64,000 bases of DNA from Biomphalaria glabrata (taxonomy: Eukaryota > Mollusca > Gastropoda > Planorbidae), in contig NC_074721.1 of assembly GCF_947242115.1 (NCBI RefSeq), positions 2,369,501 through 2,433,500 of the forward strand, in the 5' to 3' direction. The position numbers and the translations under genes are program-made. The number at the start of each line of letters is the position of its first letter. Positions within the stretch are counted from its first letter, which is position 1. Of the stretch, positions 33,806 to 43,731 are shown piece after piece. The notes beneath the pieces were generated by a model. It did no database searches, was not told the origin of the DNA, and saw only the letters and a list, made by a program, of their open reading frames with translations.

Positions 33806-34130
33806 TCTTCACATTGGAAATATGTAGCACTTCACATTGGAAATATGTAGCACTTCACATTGGAATTATATGTAGCACTTCACATTGGAAATATGTAGCA
33901 CTTCACATTGGAAATATGTAGCACTTCACATTGGAATTATATGTAGCACTTCACATTGGAAATATGTAGCACTTCACATTGGAATTATATGTAGCACTTC
34001 ACGTTGGAAATATGTAGCACTTCACATTGGAATTATATGTAGCACTTCACGTTGGAAATATGTAGCACTTCACATTGGAATTATATGTAGCACTTCACAT
34101 TGGAATTATATGTAGGCCTATCAATTCAAA
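33806..34130. repeat. 23/25-bp minisatellite, about 13 copies, alternating as a 48-bp dimer
   Basis: Units carry GTAGCACTTCACATTGG followed by AAATAT or AATTATAT. The two types alternate for most of the array, giving a 48-bp period divisible by three and hence an incidental open frame on the plus strand. Confidence 0.95.
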
Positions 34131-34929
34131 TTGGAAATATGAAGCACTTCCCATTGAAAATATGTAGCACCAGTAGTACAATCACTATTACAATCATATT
34201 AAAACTGCACGCATAGTAACATAACGTAACGGGAAAAGTCATAAAGAAAGGGGGGGAAAGAAAGTAAATTTCTTATTTCATATATTAGAGCCGACGCGTA
34301 CAAGGAAAGCCTTTCCACCGGTCAACAAATTCGAACGAGACGAGTTGTGTGTTGCGGTTGCTAAGTCTACTTTTAAAACCAATCTTTTTGAATGCATGAC
34401 GGCATGATTTAAAATAAGATATAGCATGGTGACTATTCCCTACTATAAAGAAAGAATACACAGATTTGAAATAATAAATTTAGTCTATCATTTAAGACCG
34501 AAATAAAAGTAAATTACAATATTCATCTGTTACGAAACAATGTTGTTGTTTTTTTTTTCGAAATATTACTTTTAAATATGCAACGGTTCAAGTGGGGGAC
34601 ATTTTTAAATAGTATAAAATATAGAAATGTTTAAATACAATGATACGGAGTTTCCCATTATTTTAAAATGTATATTTTAACAAGACTCTCTTAGCTCAGC
34701 AAGTCTACATAGCAGACGAGCCAACACTCCAAATGTTGGTCTATCAAAGCATTTTTTTTTATTTTTTTTTTTGTAAAGTGGTTGCCATTTTACTTATTAT
34801 CTTATATCAGAAATTAATAGAACTTATAGATCTTTAGGCCTATAGGCAGTGGTTCTCAAACTTTCATCGTTCGCGCTCCCCCACACTTTTCCCCATTAGC
34901 CAGCCGGTGACCGGAATGGGCGCTGTAAA

Positions 34930-35065
34930 AATGTTTTTGTAAAATGTTGTACGTGTTTCGGATGTTCCTTCAGAAGTGAAAATAATTTACTTCCTAGTCC
35001 AAACCTGCCGCAGGACGACGGGGGATGACAGCGGGCATTGTATGAGCCCGGGACCACTGAGACAT
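34930..35065 (-). mobile_element. SINE family B, truncated
   Basis: GGATGTTCCTTCAGAAGTGA through GAGCCCGGGACCACTGAGAC, then cut off where the LINE piece begins. Confidence 0.75.
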
Positions 35066-35310
35066 TCTATGGCCATATTACAAGGTCCTCAGGGCTCGCA
35101 AAGACTTTCCTTTAGGAACAGTACCAGGAAAAAAAAAGAAGAGACAGAAAGAAAAAGCGACGGGAAGACAACATAAAAGAATGGACAGGCATGCCGTTGC
35201 GAGAGATTCTGTCCAAGGCAAAAGACAAAGAGGAATGGAGAGAAGCGGTCAACGGATCTTGTGTGGTGCATTAACGATCCAACAGACTAGGGGATAGGTG
35301 AAGGTGAAAA
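35066..35310 (+). mobile_element. LINE 3' fragment (GLAKT-type tail)
   Basis: The plus strand reads, across frames, GHITRSSGLAKTFL-like words, a lysine/arginine-rich stretch, EDNIKEW, LREILSKAKDKEEWREAV and then the 3' end with GATAGGTGAAGGTGAAAAG. Frameshifted. Confidence 0.75.
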
Positions 35311-35544
35311 GAGATACTTATATAAGGCATAATATAGGCGTAAGACACCGTCATGCAACTATCATAAAAACAGACACAGGAACTCTTTTCTTCTTTCGGC
35401 AATGAAATGTGTGAACAAAATGTAACCTACTGTTGTAGATTATTGTTTTATTTTTATTATGCGAAAGACTTTCGGGATAACTAGGATATCGCACGTCTGT
35501 AATAGGTTCTATCTTCCTCAAATCAATGGATGCTCCAAGATGAG

Positions 35545-36090
35545 TCACTGGTTTTGGTTTCGTCTTGAGATATGGCAGAATCTGGTGTGGCTAATCAAGC
35601 CAATTCTGGAGCGGCAGATTTTGCCACAGTTCGTGCATGTGTATGCATCTGTTTTAGGGCTAGCTGACAGGGCCGCTTTCTTTTTCTTTCTCTTGACTAA
35701 GGCCGCTTTATTTCTTTTGCTCAGCGAGGATCGTACCAGCACGCACAGTCTGTCTCCGTGCACTCCGGTCTTGGGCTATTTCCTCTCACATGCTTTTGTT
35801 GATGCCTGTGGTTCTTATGTCTCGCTTGCAGAAATCTCTATAGGTTAGTCTTGGGCAGCCCTTGGGTCTGACTCCCTCCAAAAGTCAGTATGTAAGATTT
35901 TTTTCGGGATTCTACCATCTGGCATGCGGATGACATGTCCGAGCCAGCGTAGTCTTCTCTGTGTCAGGAGAGGATAGATGCTGTGCATGTATTGGCCAAT
36001 TTCAAAACTTCCTGATTGTAAACATGATCACTCCAGGAGATGCACATTATGCTTGTCAGGCAGCGCAAGTGGAAACTATTCTGTAACATA
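35545..36090 (-). mobile_element. LINE fragment with C-terminal C2H2 finger
   Basis: Minus-strand words FHLRCLTSIMCISW, then a shifted RRLRWLGHVIRMPDGR-like block, and finally YTCTNCGKICRSRIGLISHT. This is the same class as the element at 29.9-30.6 kb but a different member, degraded by stops and frameshifts. Confidence 0.8.
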
Positions 36091-36744
36091 TTGGTATTAT
36101 ATGTACATTTGCACACCGTGCAACACCGCTTGTGTATACGTAATAAATGCAGTTCCTAATATGTCTTCCCTCTTAAACACTAGTTTGTTATTTGTGTAAT
36201 GTGAATATTCTACAATTCAAAGTGTGCTCTTAAGTAAAATATTTTAATTATATTTAATGTAATGCAATTTTACTTGATTAATACTTAAACAAAGGCTAAC
36301 AATTACAATATTTTTTAATCCTTGAATATTAAATTGACCGGCTTCGTCCCCTTTCTTATTTAGTCAGGACGTCGGGAGCGCCATCCACAGTTTGAGAAAC
36401 GCTGGCCTACAGTCTATTGATTCATATTTTCTGCTAACACTCATAGATCTTTTCTTCAAGACAATAGTGTTCCGAGACAGACGAGTTTGCGGGAGGGGAA
36501 GCACGGATTAAGACCAACATTCTTGAGCGTGTGTGCGAGGGGCTAATTATTTACATGCAATTTATGCAAATATGACGACCGAATGGTAAAGGCTTTTTTT
36601 TTTTTATAGAGTTGACGCGAAGACCAATCGTTGAATGGTCTCGGTTGACTGCGTAACAGAGGTGCCCCCCGAAAACGCTTTACAAACCAGCTTAAACATA
36701 GAAGTGACGACTGAATATTTCTTAAAAGGCTGCTGGATACTTAT

Positions 36745-36880
36745 TTGATATCAAACGGAAATCTACTACCAATAAGGGTTGTCTGCGTTGAATGTGACAA
36801 AATATGTAGATCACAGCTAGGATTGCGCAGCCACGTGAAATATTGTAGGCCTACTCATTCATCTTCGTACTCGAAGACAA
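36745..36880 (+). mobile_element. LINE C-terminal finger fragment
   Basis: VVCVECDKICRSQLGLRSHV followed by KYC matches the terminal finger of the LINE class above. Only the end is present. Confidence 0.6.
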
Positions 36881-37199
36881 GTCTTATTATTATTTTATGC
36901 CATTGCTTACAATATCGCCTCCAGATCTGGCAGTAGCCTTTTGGTCATGATTATTTTGTATCAAATCTTTAAAAAAATGTTTCTTTGCTGTTGCTGTTTT
37001 TCCCATAATTAATATTATTATTTACAGAAATGATTAATTGAAACTAAAGCAATAGATCAATTGAAAGATTATGTTTCTCGATATTGAGACGATTGCCTTT
37101 TTTAAAGAATCTTTTTCTCTACTTAAAATTAATTCTGAGGCGGTAGCGAAAATGTAATTTTAGAGGCGCATTAATAAAATGTGCTTACACACAGCCTTT

Positions 37200-37700
37200 T
37201 TTTTTCCTCTACTTCACAAATGCATTGCTATTGCTGTAAAGTTTCGATGTTCATTATTAATATCACTGCCAGGCATGGCAATCTGAACATTAAAAATAAA
37301 GTTCATAGAATCCTAGATGCTGCTGGTAAACATTGGCAAAAAAAAGAAAAAAAAAATTTGGGCAGCAGCTGTTTGAGAAAACATTCATAAGAAAGCTAAA
37401 AATATTCTAGAAATTAAAAAAAAAACACCTTTGGGTCAGGGTTTTATGATTTTACCATCACAAAAGAGATACAAGACACAGATAGCAAAGACAAACAGAC
37501 ACAAAAAAAAAAAACGTTGTTTCCATGGCAATAACATTCAACCATCTGATATAAGCATTTCATGTGTAAATTCTGAGTGAGTCTGGTGTGAATGTAGGCC
37601 TATATTTTAGTTTTCTATAGTTCTAATGTTTTGTCTAGTGAAATGCACAAATTGTAAGACAAAATTTTCTTATGGCTAATAAAGATTATTTTAATTATTT
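37200..37700 (+). mobile_element. LINE 3' end (WYGNLNIKNK family), plus strand
   Basis: Reads ITARHGNLNIKNKVHRILDA, then CATCACAAAAGAGATACAAG and AGACACAGATAGCAAAGAC. It ends GTAAGACAAAATTTTCTTAT...GGCTAATAAAGATTATT, the inverse of the tails at 23.8 and 56.0 kb. Confidence 0.75.
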
Positions 37701-38640
37701 CACTTTTGTATATACTAAATACGACACTATTAATCGGGGGAGGGGGTGCGGATCCAGATATTTGCAGCTTAATTTTGGTATATCATGTAGGCTTTGTTTT
37801 TCTGGTCTCAAAGTAACTCGCTGATGTAAATATCTGTGAAGAGGCTACCTGGAAAGACGAACGTATCTAGCCGAGGGCTGCCATCATTTAAATTGCACGT
37901 GGTATATGAAAGAGACTCCCAAGTCATAAGCTACAGCACATTTCTCATGGAGAAAGTCTTCCTGACAGTGGCCATTTCTTTTCGTAGGCTAATGGTTAGT
38001 TTTCCCAAACTTACACTTATTCTATAGCTAGTTAGAAAACAAAACTATTGTTTAAAATTTTGAAATAGGCTACCATTTCAATTAATGGACTTTCGCAAAA
38101 TATTGCTGCATCTATTTGTTTCCATACACTTTACAAAGCCTTTATTTGTTGCACCCAGGGTGATCTTTTATGAGTGTTAGTGTTTCAGGCTACAAGGCAA
38201 ATGGGACAGTCACCATCGGAAAAATCAAACAAACAAGAACAAGTTTTTAAAATACCCTTTTAAAAAAAACAAAGCTTATGTTAAGTGTAATTGTGGGAAT
38301 TAGTTTGGATCAGACGTCATGCGCGTATGGAGTTGGTTCTTTGTTAGGTGTGCCTCTTTTGTGCACCATAATAGTTTGTGCGCTGTTTCTAAGGACGCGC
38401 TTTGTAGGCTTCTTTTTGTTTTTGGTTGGGTAGTGGATTCTTGGCTAGAACATTTTTCTGTTTGTTTGTTTTTTTTCCCAGTATTGGATAAGTTTGGTTA
38501 TTACAATCACTTCGTTATTTCGTAGCTCTAAAGTCGTGTCATTATAATCATGTGAATGGCGGTCACAAGGAATGCAAATTTTTTCTTGTTTAGGGACTCC
38601 GCGGAAGTAAAGCCTGATCTGTATTGGTATCTTATATAAT
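37700..38640. other. Intergenic, nothing recognised
   Basis: No coding family, RNA or transposon signature stands out. Short open frames on the plus strand have no recognisable domains. Confidence 0.45.
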
Positions 38641-38689
38641 ACAGACGTTACTTCAAAAAAGAAGATGGTATGGACGCTACTAGGCCTTT

Positions 38690-38835
38690 ATCCATTGGGT
38701 TGTGGGCATCGCGACAGAGTGGACTGTGAGCACTTTGTTTCACCTTCACCTGTCCCTTGGTCTGCTGTTGGAGCACCACACATCTGTCAAGTCTTGCTCC
38801 ATTCCTCTCTGTCCTTTGCCTGGAGTAGAATCTCT
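38690..38835 (-). mobile_element. LINE 3' tail adjoining the 25-bp array
   Basis: The minus strand reads EFKRFYSRQRTERNGARLD and then GTGAAGGTGAAACAAAG, a LINE terminus (compare LREILSKAKDKEEW). It directly continues the array unit frame. Confidence 0.65.
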
Positions 38836-39620
38836 TAAATTCTTTGATAATGTCCTGCCATCCATTCTTTGATAATGTCCTGCCATCCATTCTTTGATAA
38901 TGTCCTGCCATCCATTCTTTGATAATGTCCTGCCATCCATTCTTTGATAATGTCTTGCCATCCTTTCTTTGATAATGTCCTGCCATCCATTCTTTGATAA
39001 TGTCCTGCCATCCATTCTTTGATAATGTCTTGCCATCCATTCTTTGATAATGTTCTGCCATCCATTCTTTGATAATGTCCTGCCATCCATTCTTTGATAA
39101 TGTCCTGCCATCCATTCTGTGATAATGTCCTGCCATCCATTCTGTGATAATGTCTTGCCATCCATTCTTTGATAATGTCCTGCCATCCATTCTGTGATAA
39201 TGTCTTGCCATCCATTCTTTGATAATGTCCTGCCATCCATTCTGTGATAATGTCTTGCCATCCATTCTTTGATAATGTCCTGCCATCCATTCTGTGATAA
39301 TGTCTTGCCATCCATTCTTTGATAATGTCCTGCCATCCATTCTGTGATAATGTCTTGCCATCCATTCTTTGATAATGTCCTGCCATCCATTCTTCGATAA
39401 TGTCCTGCCATCCATTCTTCGATAATGTCCTGCCATCCATTCTTTGATAATGTCCTGCCATCCATTCTTTGATAATGTCTTGCCATCCATTCTTTGATAA
39501 TGTCCTGCCATCCATTCTTTGATAATGTCCTGCCATCCATTCTGTGATAATGCCTTGCCATCCATTCTTTGATAATGTCCTGCCATCCATTCTTTTATAA
39601 TGTCTTGCCATCCATTCTCT
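38836..39620 (-). repeat. 25-bp minisatellite, about 31 copies, open in all three minus-strand frames
   Basis: The plus-strand unit contains TTTGATAATGTCCTGCC then ATCCATTC. The main variants are TGTGATAATG, GTCTTGCC and TTCGATAATG. Around 39110-39390 the G/T and C/T variants alternate, giving a 50-bp dimer. Because 25 is not divisible by three, the three frames each read the same 25-residue period (NGWQDIIKEWMAGHYQRMDG...). The WQDIIKEW words match the LINE motif just before its FKEIL end, so the unit probably arose from the neighbouring LINE. Confidence 0.93.
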
Positions 39621-40631
39621 TGTTTACCGAACAAGACTCACTGGCCTTAGGTTTACACTCTGCATGCAATAGATAACAAACAACAAAAGATCTTTATTGG
39701 CCTGTTTAATATAAACAATGCTGATCACAAATAAGAATTATGGCAAGAAAATTTATTAAGTTAATATTGCATTTTTTTTTTTAGAAGTGATTTTCCCCCA
39801 AAACAAACTTGATTAATTAAGCTATATCACTAATGAAATACTGGCCAAGACATGACCTTCACTTCAATGCAATTTAAAAAATAATATTTGATAAAATGAT
39901 AATAGAATGATACAACATGGCGATGATCTGTGAAACAAATATACATTTTAAAAATATTATACATGTCAGTATACATAGGGTGTTTACATTTGCTCAATAT
40001 TCGTTAACATGACTTTCCTAATGGAAGGATTCACTATGCATAGTTTTACTTCTGCCATAGAATAATAACAACGCTTCAGGTTTCACCACATTGGAAAGAG
40101 AAAAAAAAAAAAACTAGATATACACAAAGCACTTAGGTGTTTCAATAAGACACTTCTATACAATTTTTTGTTCTCTATTCTCTTTACATTTGTATGGAAT
40201 ACCAGGCTAGATTACAATGTTGTAAATACCATTTGAAAGTATTCACCAATAGAGACACTGTTGTCATTTTAAAAGAAAATCAATCAATTCTTCTGTTTCC
40301 TTTTTATTCAATTGTAAGATCAATTAAAATGAATTAAACAGAATGAATGAAAGTAGACAAACACTGAGTTTTTTTAAGCACAATTCTGATAACTTCTGTT
40401 GACCAACCAGAAATATAAGATGAGGGGAATGTCATGATGTATAAAAGCCTCTCTGTTTAAAATTAACTTTTATAGTCATGGCCAAAAAAATCTATCATGG
40501 ATCTCAAGGAATTAGATTTCTTCCAAAATGAACAAAACATTTTTCTTCTATTTTGAACTATTTGAAATTGTTGATACTTTGAAGCAGTATTGATAAACAC
40601 ACAAGCTGTGTTGTAGTTTTTGATAGATGAT

Positions 40632-40920
40632 GAGGTTGCCTTTGAATGACTGCAAGTACCCAAGCAGTAAAACCCTTGGCTTCCAAACTGGGGGTCCTGG
40701 GTTCAAATCCTGGGATTTTTAATTTGGGGATCTTTGGGCACCTCTAAGTCCACCCAGTTTTAATGGATGCCTAACATTACTAGGGTAAAAGTAAAGGCGG
40801 TTGGTTCGCTGTGTGCTGGCCACATGACACCCTCGTTAACAGTGGGCCACAGACACAGATGACATTTACATCATCTGACCTATAGAGCGCATGATGTGAA
40901 AGAGGAACTTTACTTTACCC
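40632..40920 (+). mobile_element. SINE family A copy
   Basis: Decayed head (AAACCCTTGGCTTCCAAACT, GGGTTCAAATCCTGGGATTT), then CACCTCTAAGTCCACCCAG through GAGGAACTTTACTTTAC. Confidence 0.8.
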
Positions 40921-41127
40921 AAGCATGAAGCTTACAATGTTAACTTCACTGTTTTGCAATTACATTCTAGTCACACAGAAAGACATCATCTTGACTGTAA
41001 GTTGTCATGAAATATTAAGACTCATGACATGCTGTAAATCTGAATAGGCAGCTTATATATGTTTTACATGTTCCTTCAGAACATGTTCCTTCCATCCAAT
41101 TTTTTTCCAACTTACATTAGTTTAATA

Positions 41128-41205
41128 CATAATATCTTATATAATACAGACATTATTTCAAAAAAGAAGATGATTACGTCCTATGTGTCATGCATTCAGT
41201 CATGC
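41128..41205 (+). repeat. Copy of unnamed dispersed repeat
   Basis: TCTTATATAATACAGACATT followed by ATTTCAAAAAAGAAGATGAT and TACGTCCTATG. Related stretches are at 38630-38665, 33345-33420, 27100-27215 and, partly, 23285-23330. Confidence 0.6.
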
Positions 41206-41465
41206 ATATTAAAGCATCTACTAAACTTGTATTATCTAAATATTACCTAGTGTTTAAATAATAAAAAAAACAACTTTCTGGGAATGGCTACATTTGTTGT
41301 AAGATTTGTTTTTGGGTAATTCATAAACTTATTTTCAATTTGAACTACTTAAAAGTAAGCAAGGAATGCAAACACTGACTTTGTCATCACCAAAAAAAAG
41401 AATTAAATAGTTTTAATTACTGGTAGATGATTTTGATGTTTCAACTCAGTCCAATAAAAGTGACT

Positions 41466-41608
41466 TTAACTCTATGCCTTCAAAACAACCTTTGTATACA
41501 TAACTATTCACATTAACTCTATGCCTTCAAAACAACCTTTGTATACATAACTATTCACATTAACTCTATGCCTTCAAAACAACCTTTGTATACATAACTA
41601 TTCACATT
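41466..41608. repeat. 47-bp tandem repeat, three copies
   Basis: The unit contains TTAACTCTATGCCTTCAAAA and CAACCTTTGTATACATAACT. The three copies look identical by eye. It is unrelated in sequence to the 47-bp array at 16-20 kb. Confidence 0.95.
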
Positions 41609-42445
41609 CTAACCTAGAAGACAGCAATCTTAAACATTTTTAATGTGTGCTCACAATTACACACAAAAAAAAAAAAACAATTATGAAGTCCATTGTATAC
41701 TTTGTTTTAAAGAATAAATCTATCACATGCACTAAGTAGGTACAGTAACTTCCGGTACTGTCTTTTAACAATGCAAAACATATTCTAAATACTCATTTTC
41801 TTCATTTTTTTTAATAGACCATTATATAGTAACTTAGTATTACACTGTCTTCTTTTCACACCCTCAAGCTGAATTAGTATCATCTTTCACTAGACAAGCT
41901 AGTAGAAAGGTGAAAACTCCAGTTTCAATATGCTACCACAAAGACACCGTCTTTGGTCAAATGTGAAAGCTGTTTTGAGTGGGAATACTCAGAAGAATGC
42001 ACCATTATAGGGCAGAGAGTTAACATTTCAAAATGTTTATCATACAATTTTTGTGCACTATCCATTTTAACTGCCTTCAGTGTTTAGTCACGCAAATTTG
42101 TAAACATCTAGTTATTCAATGAAATAAATTTATATGATGCAGTGTCATCATAAACTGGTCAACAGCAAAAAATTTTTTACACATTAAAATTCCATCCATG
42201 CAATGACTTGAAATTAAGCTGATAAGTGTGTGTGTGTGTGTGCCTGATAATTTTTAATCTCTGGCTACTTTAAAAAAAAATATGCATAAAAAAACACATA
42301 TATAATGATAGGTCTTCATTAACACCATATACTTCTACAATGGACATATTCAAAGTCATTGATTATAATAACATGTACTACTGAAGCCACTGTTAGGCAC
42401 TAAAGGAACATTGTTATCAATTTTGAAAACAGCTTCTCATGTTTT

Positions 42446-42727
42446 AGGAGGCGCGGTGGCTGAGTGGTAAAGCGCTTGGCTTCTGAACCGGGGGTCCCGG
42501 GTTCGAATCCTGGTGAAGACTGGGATTTTTAATTCGGGATCCTTGGGCGCCTCTGAGTCCACCCAGCTCTAATGGGTATCTGACATCAGTTGGGGAAAAG
42601 TAAAGGGGGTTGGTCGTTGTGCTGGCCACATGACACCCTCGTTAACCGTAGGCCACAGAATCAGATGACCTTTACATCATCTGCCCTATAGACCACAAGG
42701 TCTGAAAGGGGAACTTTACTTTTTTCG
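42446..42727 (+). mobile_element. SINE family A, best-preserved copy
   Basis: Intact tRNA-like head with A-box GGCTGAGTGGTAAAGCGC and B-box GGTTCGAATCC, then the CGCCTCTGAGTCCACCCAG body and a GAACTTTACTTTTTT tail. Flanked by the direct repeat CATGTTTT (42438-42445 and 42728-42735). It serves as the reference copy for the family. Confidence 0.93.
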
Positions 42728-43682
42728 CATGTTTTGCTTTCACATTAATGCTCAATAAAAGTATTTAGACAAACACACAAGTAAACAAAAAAAAAGGTGT
42801 GGAAACGTTTACATAAAAATGATGTGAGAAATGTTTGAAAAAAAGAATTACAAGAATATATATTTTGCTTGAACCACTCTACACATAATTATAACATAAA
42901 GGTAAAAATAATTATTATTGTACAACCATAGGCTATTAACACAGATAACATCATGTCTATGTGTTTGTATCACATAAAAATGTTTTGCAGAAATTAACAA
43001 TTTTACAAGAAGATAGAGAACATGAAGATCTTTTGTCACAAAAACATTTAAATAAATAAATGGCACATTTAATACAAAACAGCTTTATAAGGATATATCC
43101 CAAGAATCTAACATCTGCTTCGTTGTTTTGATTTCAGGCTAAGATTTAGCTAAAAGGAGAGAGAAACCTGAGTTCAACATTGTGATCTGCTCTAGAAAAA
43201 TTGTTTAAAGTTGCTGCTGAATATAGCGTGTGTGCAGCTTAGTTCATAACTAAAACATCTCTGCATAAACTTCAACTATTCCGGTTGAAAACAACAGATA
43301 TCTTTAAGCATAAACTAAATTCTGTATAACATATTAGTTTAGGATAAGAGCACCAGTTTAAGACATCATTTACCAAGAGAACTTTCTCCTTGACAAATAA
43401 ATCACATTATTGACAAATAATATCACATTATTTCAAAGAGAAACAGAATTTAAAGATTTTATTTACCAAGAGAACTTTTCCCATGATAAATAAGACAGAT
43501 TATTTCAAAGAGAAACAGGTTTGAATGACTTAGAGCCTGTGAAAAAAAAAAGGTTGCTGACAATGTTAGTCTGTATTTCTTTTGGTAACACTTTCAGTAT
43601 ATTACACATGTTACAACAAATGGAACATGAAATTGAATGCGAAAATCTGAGTATTGCACAGAGTATACACAAGCACCAGATG

Positions 43683-43731
43683 TTACAGTTTCTTGTATGC
43701 CAGTTTGTAATGAATTTTCTTTGACGTCAGC
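43683..43731 (-). CDS. FYCO1: FYCO1 last coding exon
   Basis: Only 15 codons and a stop: after the split R codon it reads LTSKKIHYKLAYKKL and TAA (43685-43683). SKK-x-x-Y-x-L is the final GOLD strand. Acceptor CTTTTTTACAG. Too short to be seen as an open frame alone; found by extending the GOLD domain. Confidence 0.9.

Larger units (their letters stand above)
34846..36404. mobile_element. hAT remnant with LINE and SINE insertions
   Basis: The left end CAGTGGTTCTCAAACTTTC...GCGCTCCC and the inverted right end CAGCGTTTCTCAAACTGTGG...GCGCTCCC are matching TIRs. The flanks GCCTATAG and GCCTACAG match 7 of 8. The interior is mostly a SINE B piece (34930-35065) and two LINE pieces (35066-35310 plus, 35545-36090 minus). 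No transposase is readable. Confidence 0.7.
39665..43682 (-). other. FYCO1: Candidate FYCO1 3' UTR / downstream region
   Basis: The stretch after the FYCO1 stop has no other gene. Candidate polyadenylation signals on the minus strand include AATAAA at about 39691-39696 and another near 40303. Two SINE A copies (40.6 and 42.4 kb), a (GT)n run near 42228, a 47-bp x3 tandem at 41466-41608 and an 85-bp duplication at 43370-43520 lie inside. How far the transcript extends is not known. Confidence 0.4.

Noticed and set aside
33885-34115. 76-codon plus-strand frame
   Set aside because: It is the 48-bp dimeric minisatellite, whose period is divisible by three; an incidental open frame.
35545-36870. 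Zinc-finger genes (CTNCGKICRSRIGL and CVECDKICRSQLGL)
   Set aside because: The single C2H2 fingers are the C-terminal ends of LINE reverse transcriptases, as shown by the complete example at 29.9-30.6 kb.
38648-39634. Open frames of 328, 271 and 258 codons on the minus strand
   Set aside because: All are products of the 25-bp tandem array read in three frames, with a LINE tail attached; there is no sign of selection for one frame.
42446-42520. A tRNA gene
   Set aside because: The A- and B-boxes are good, but the sequence continues into the SINE body, is repeated elsewhere in the window, and the cloverleaf is imperfect.
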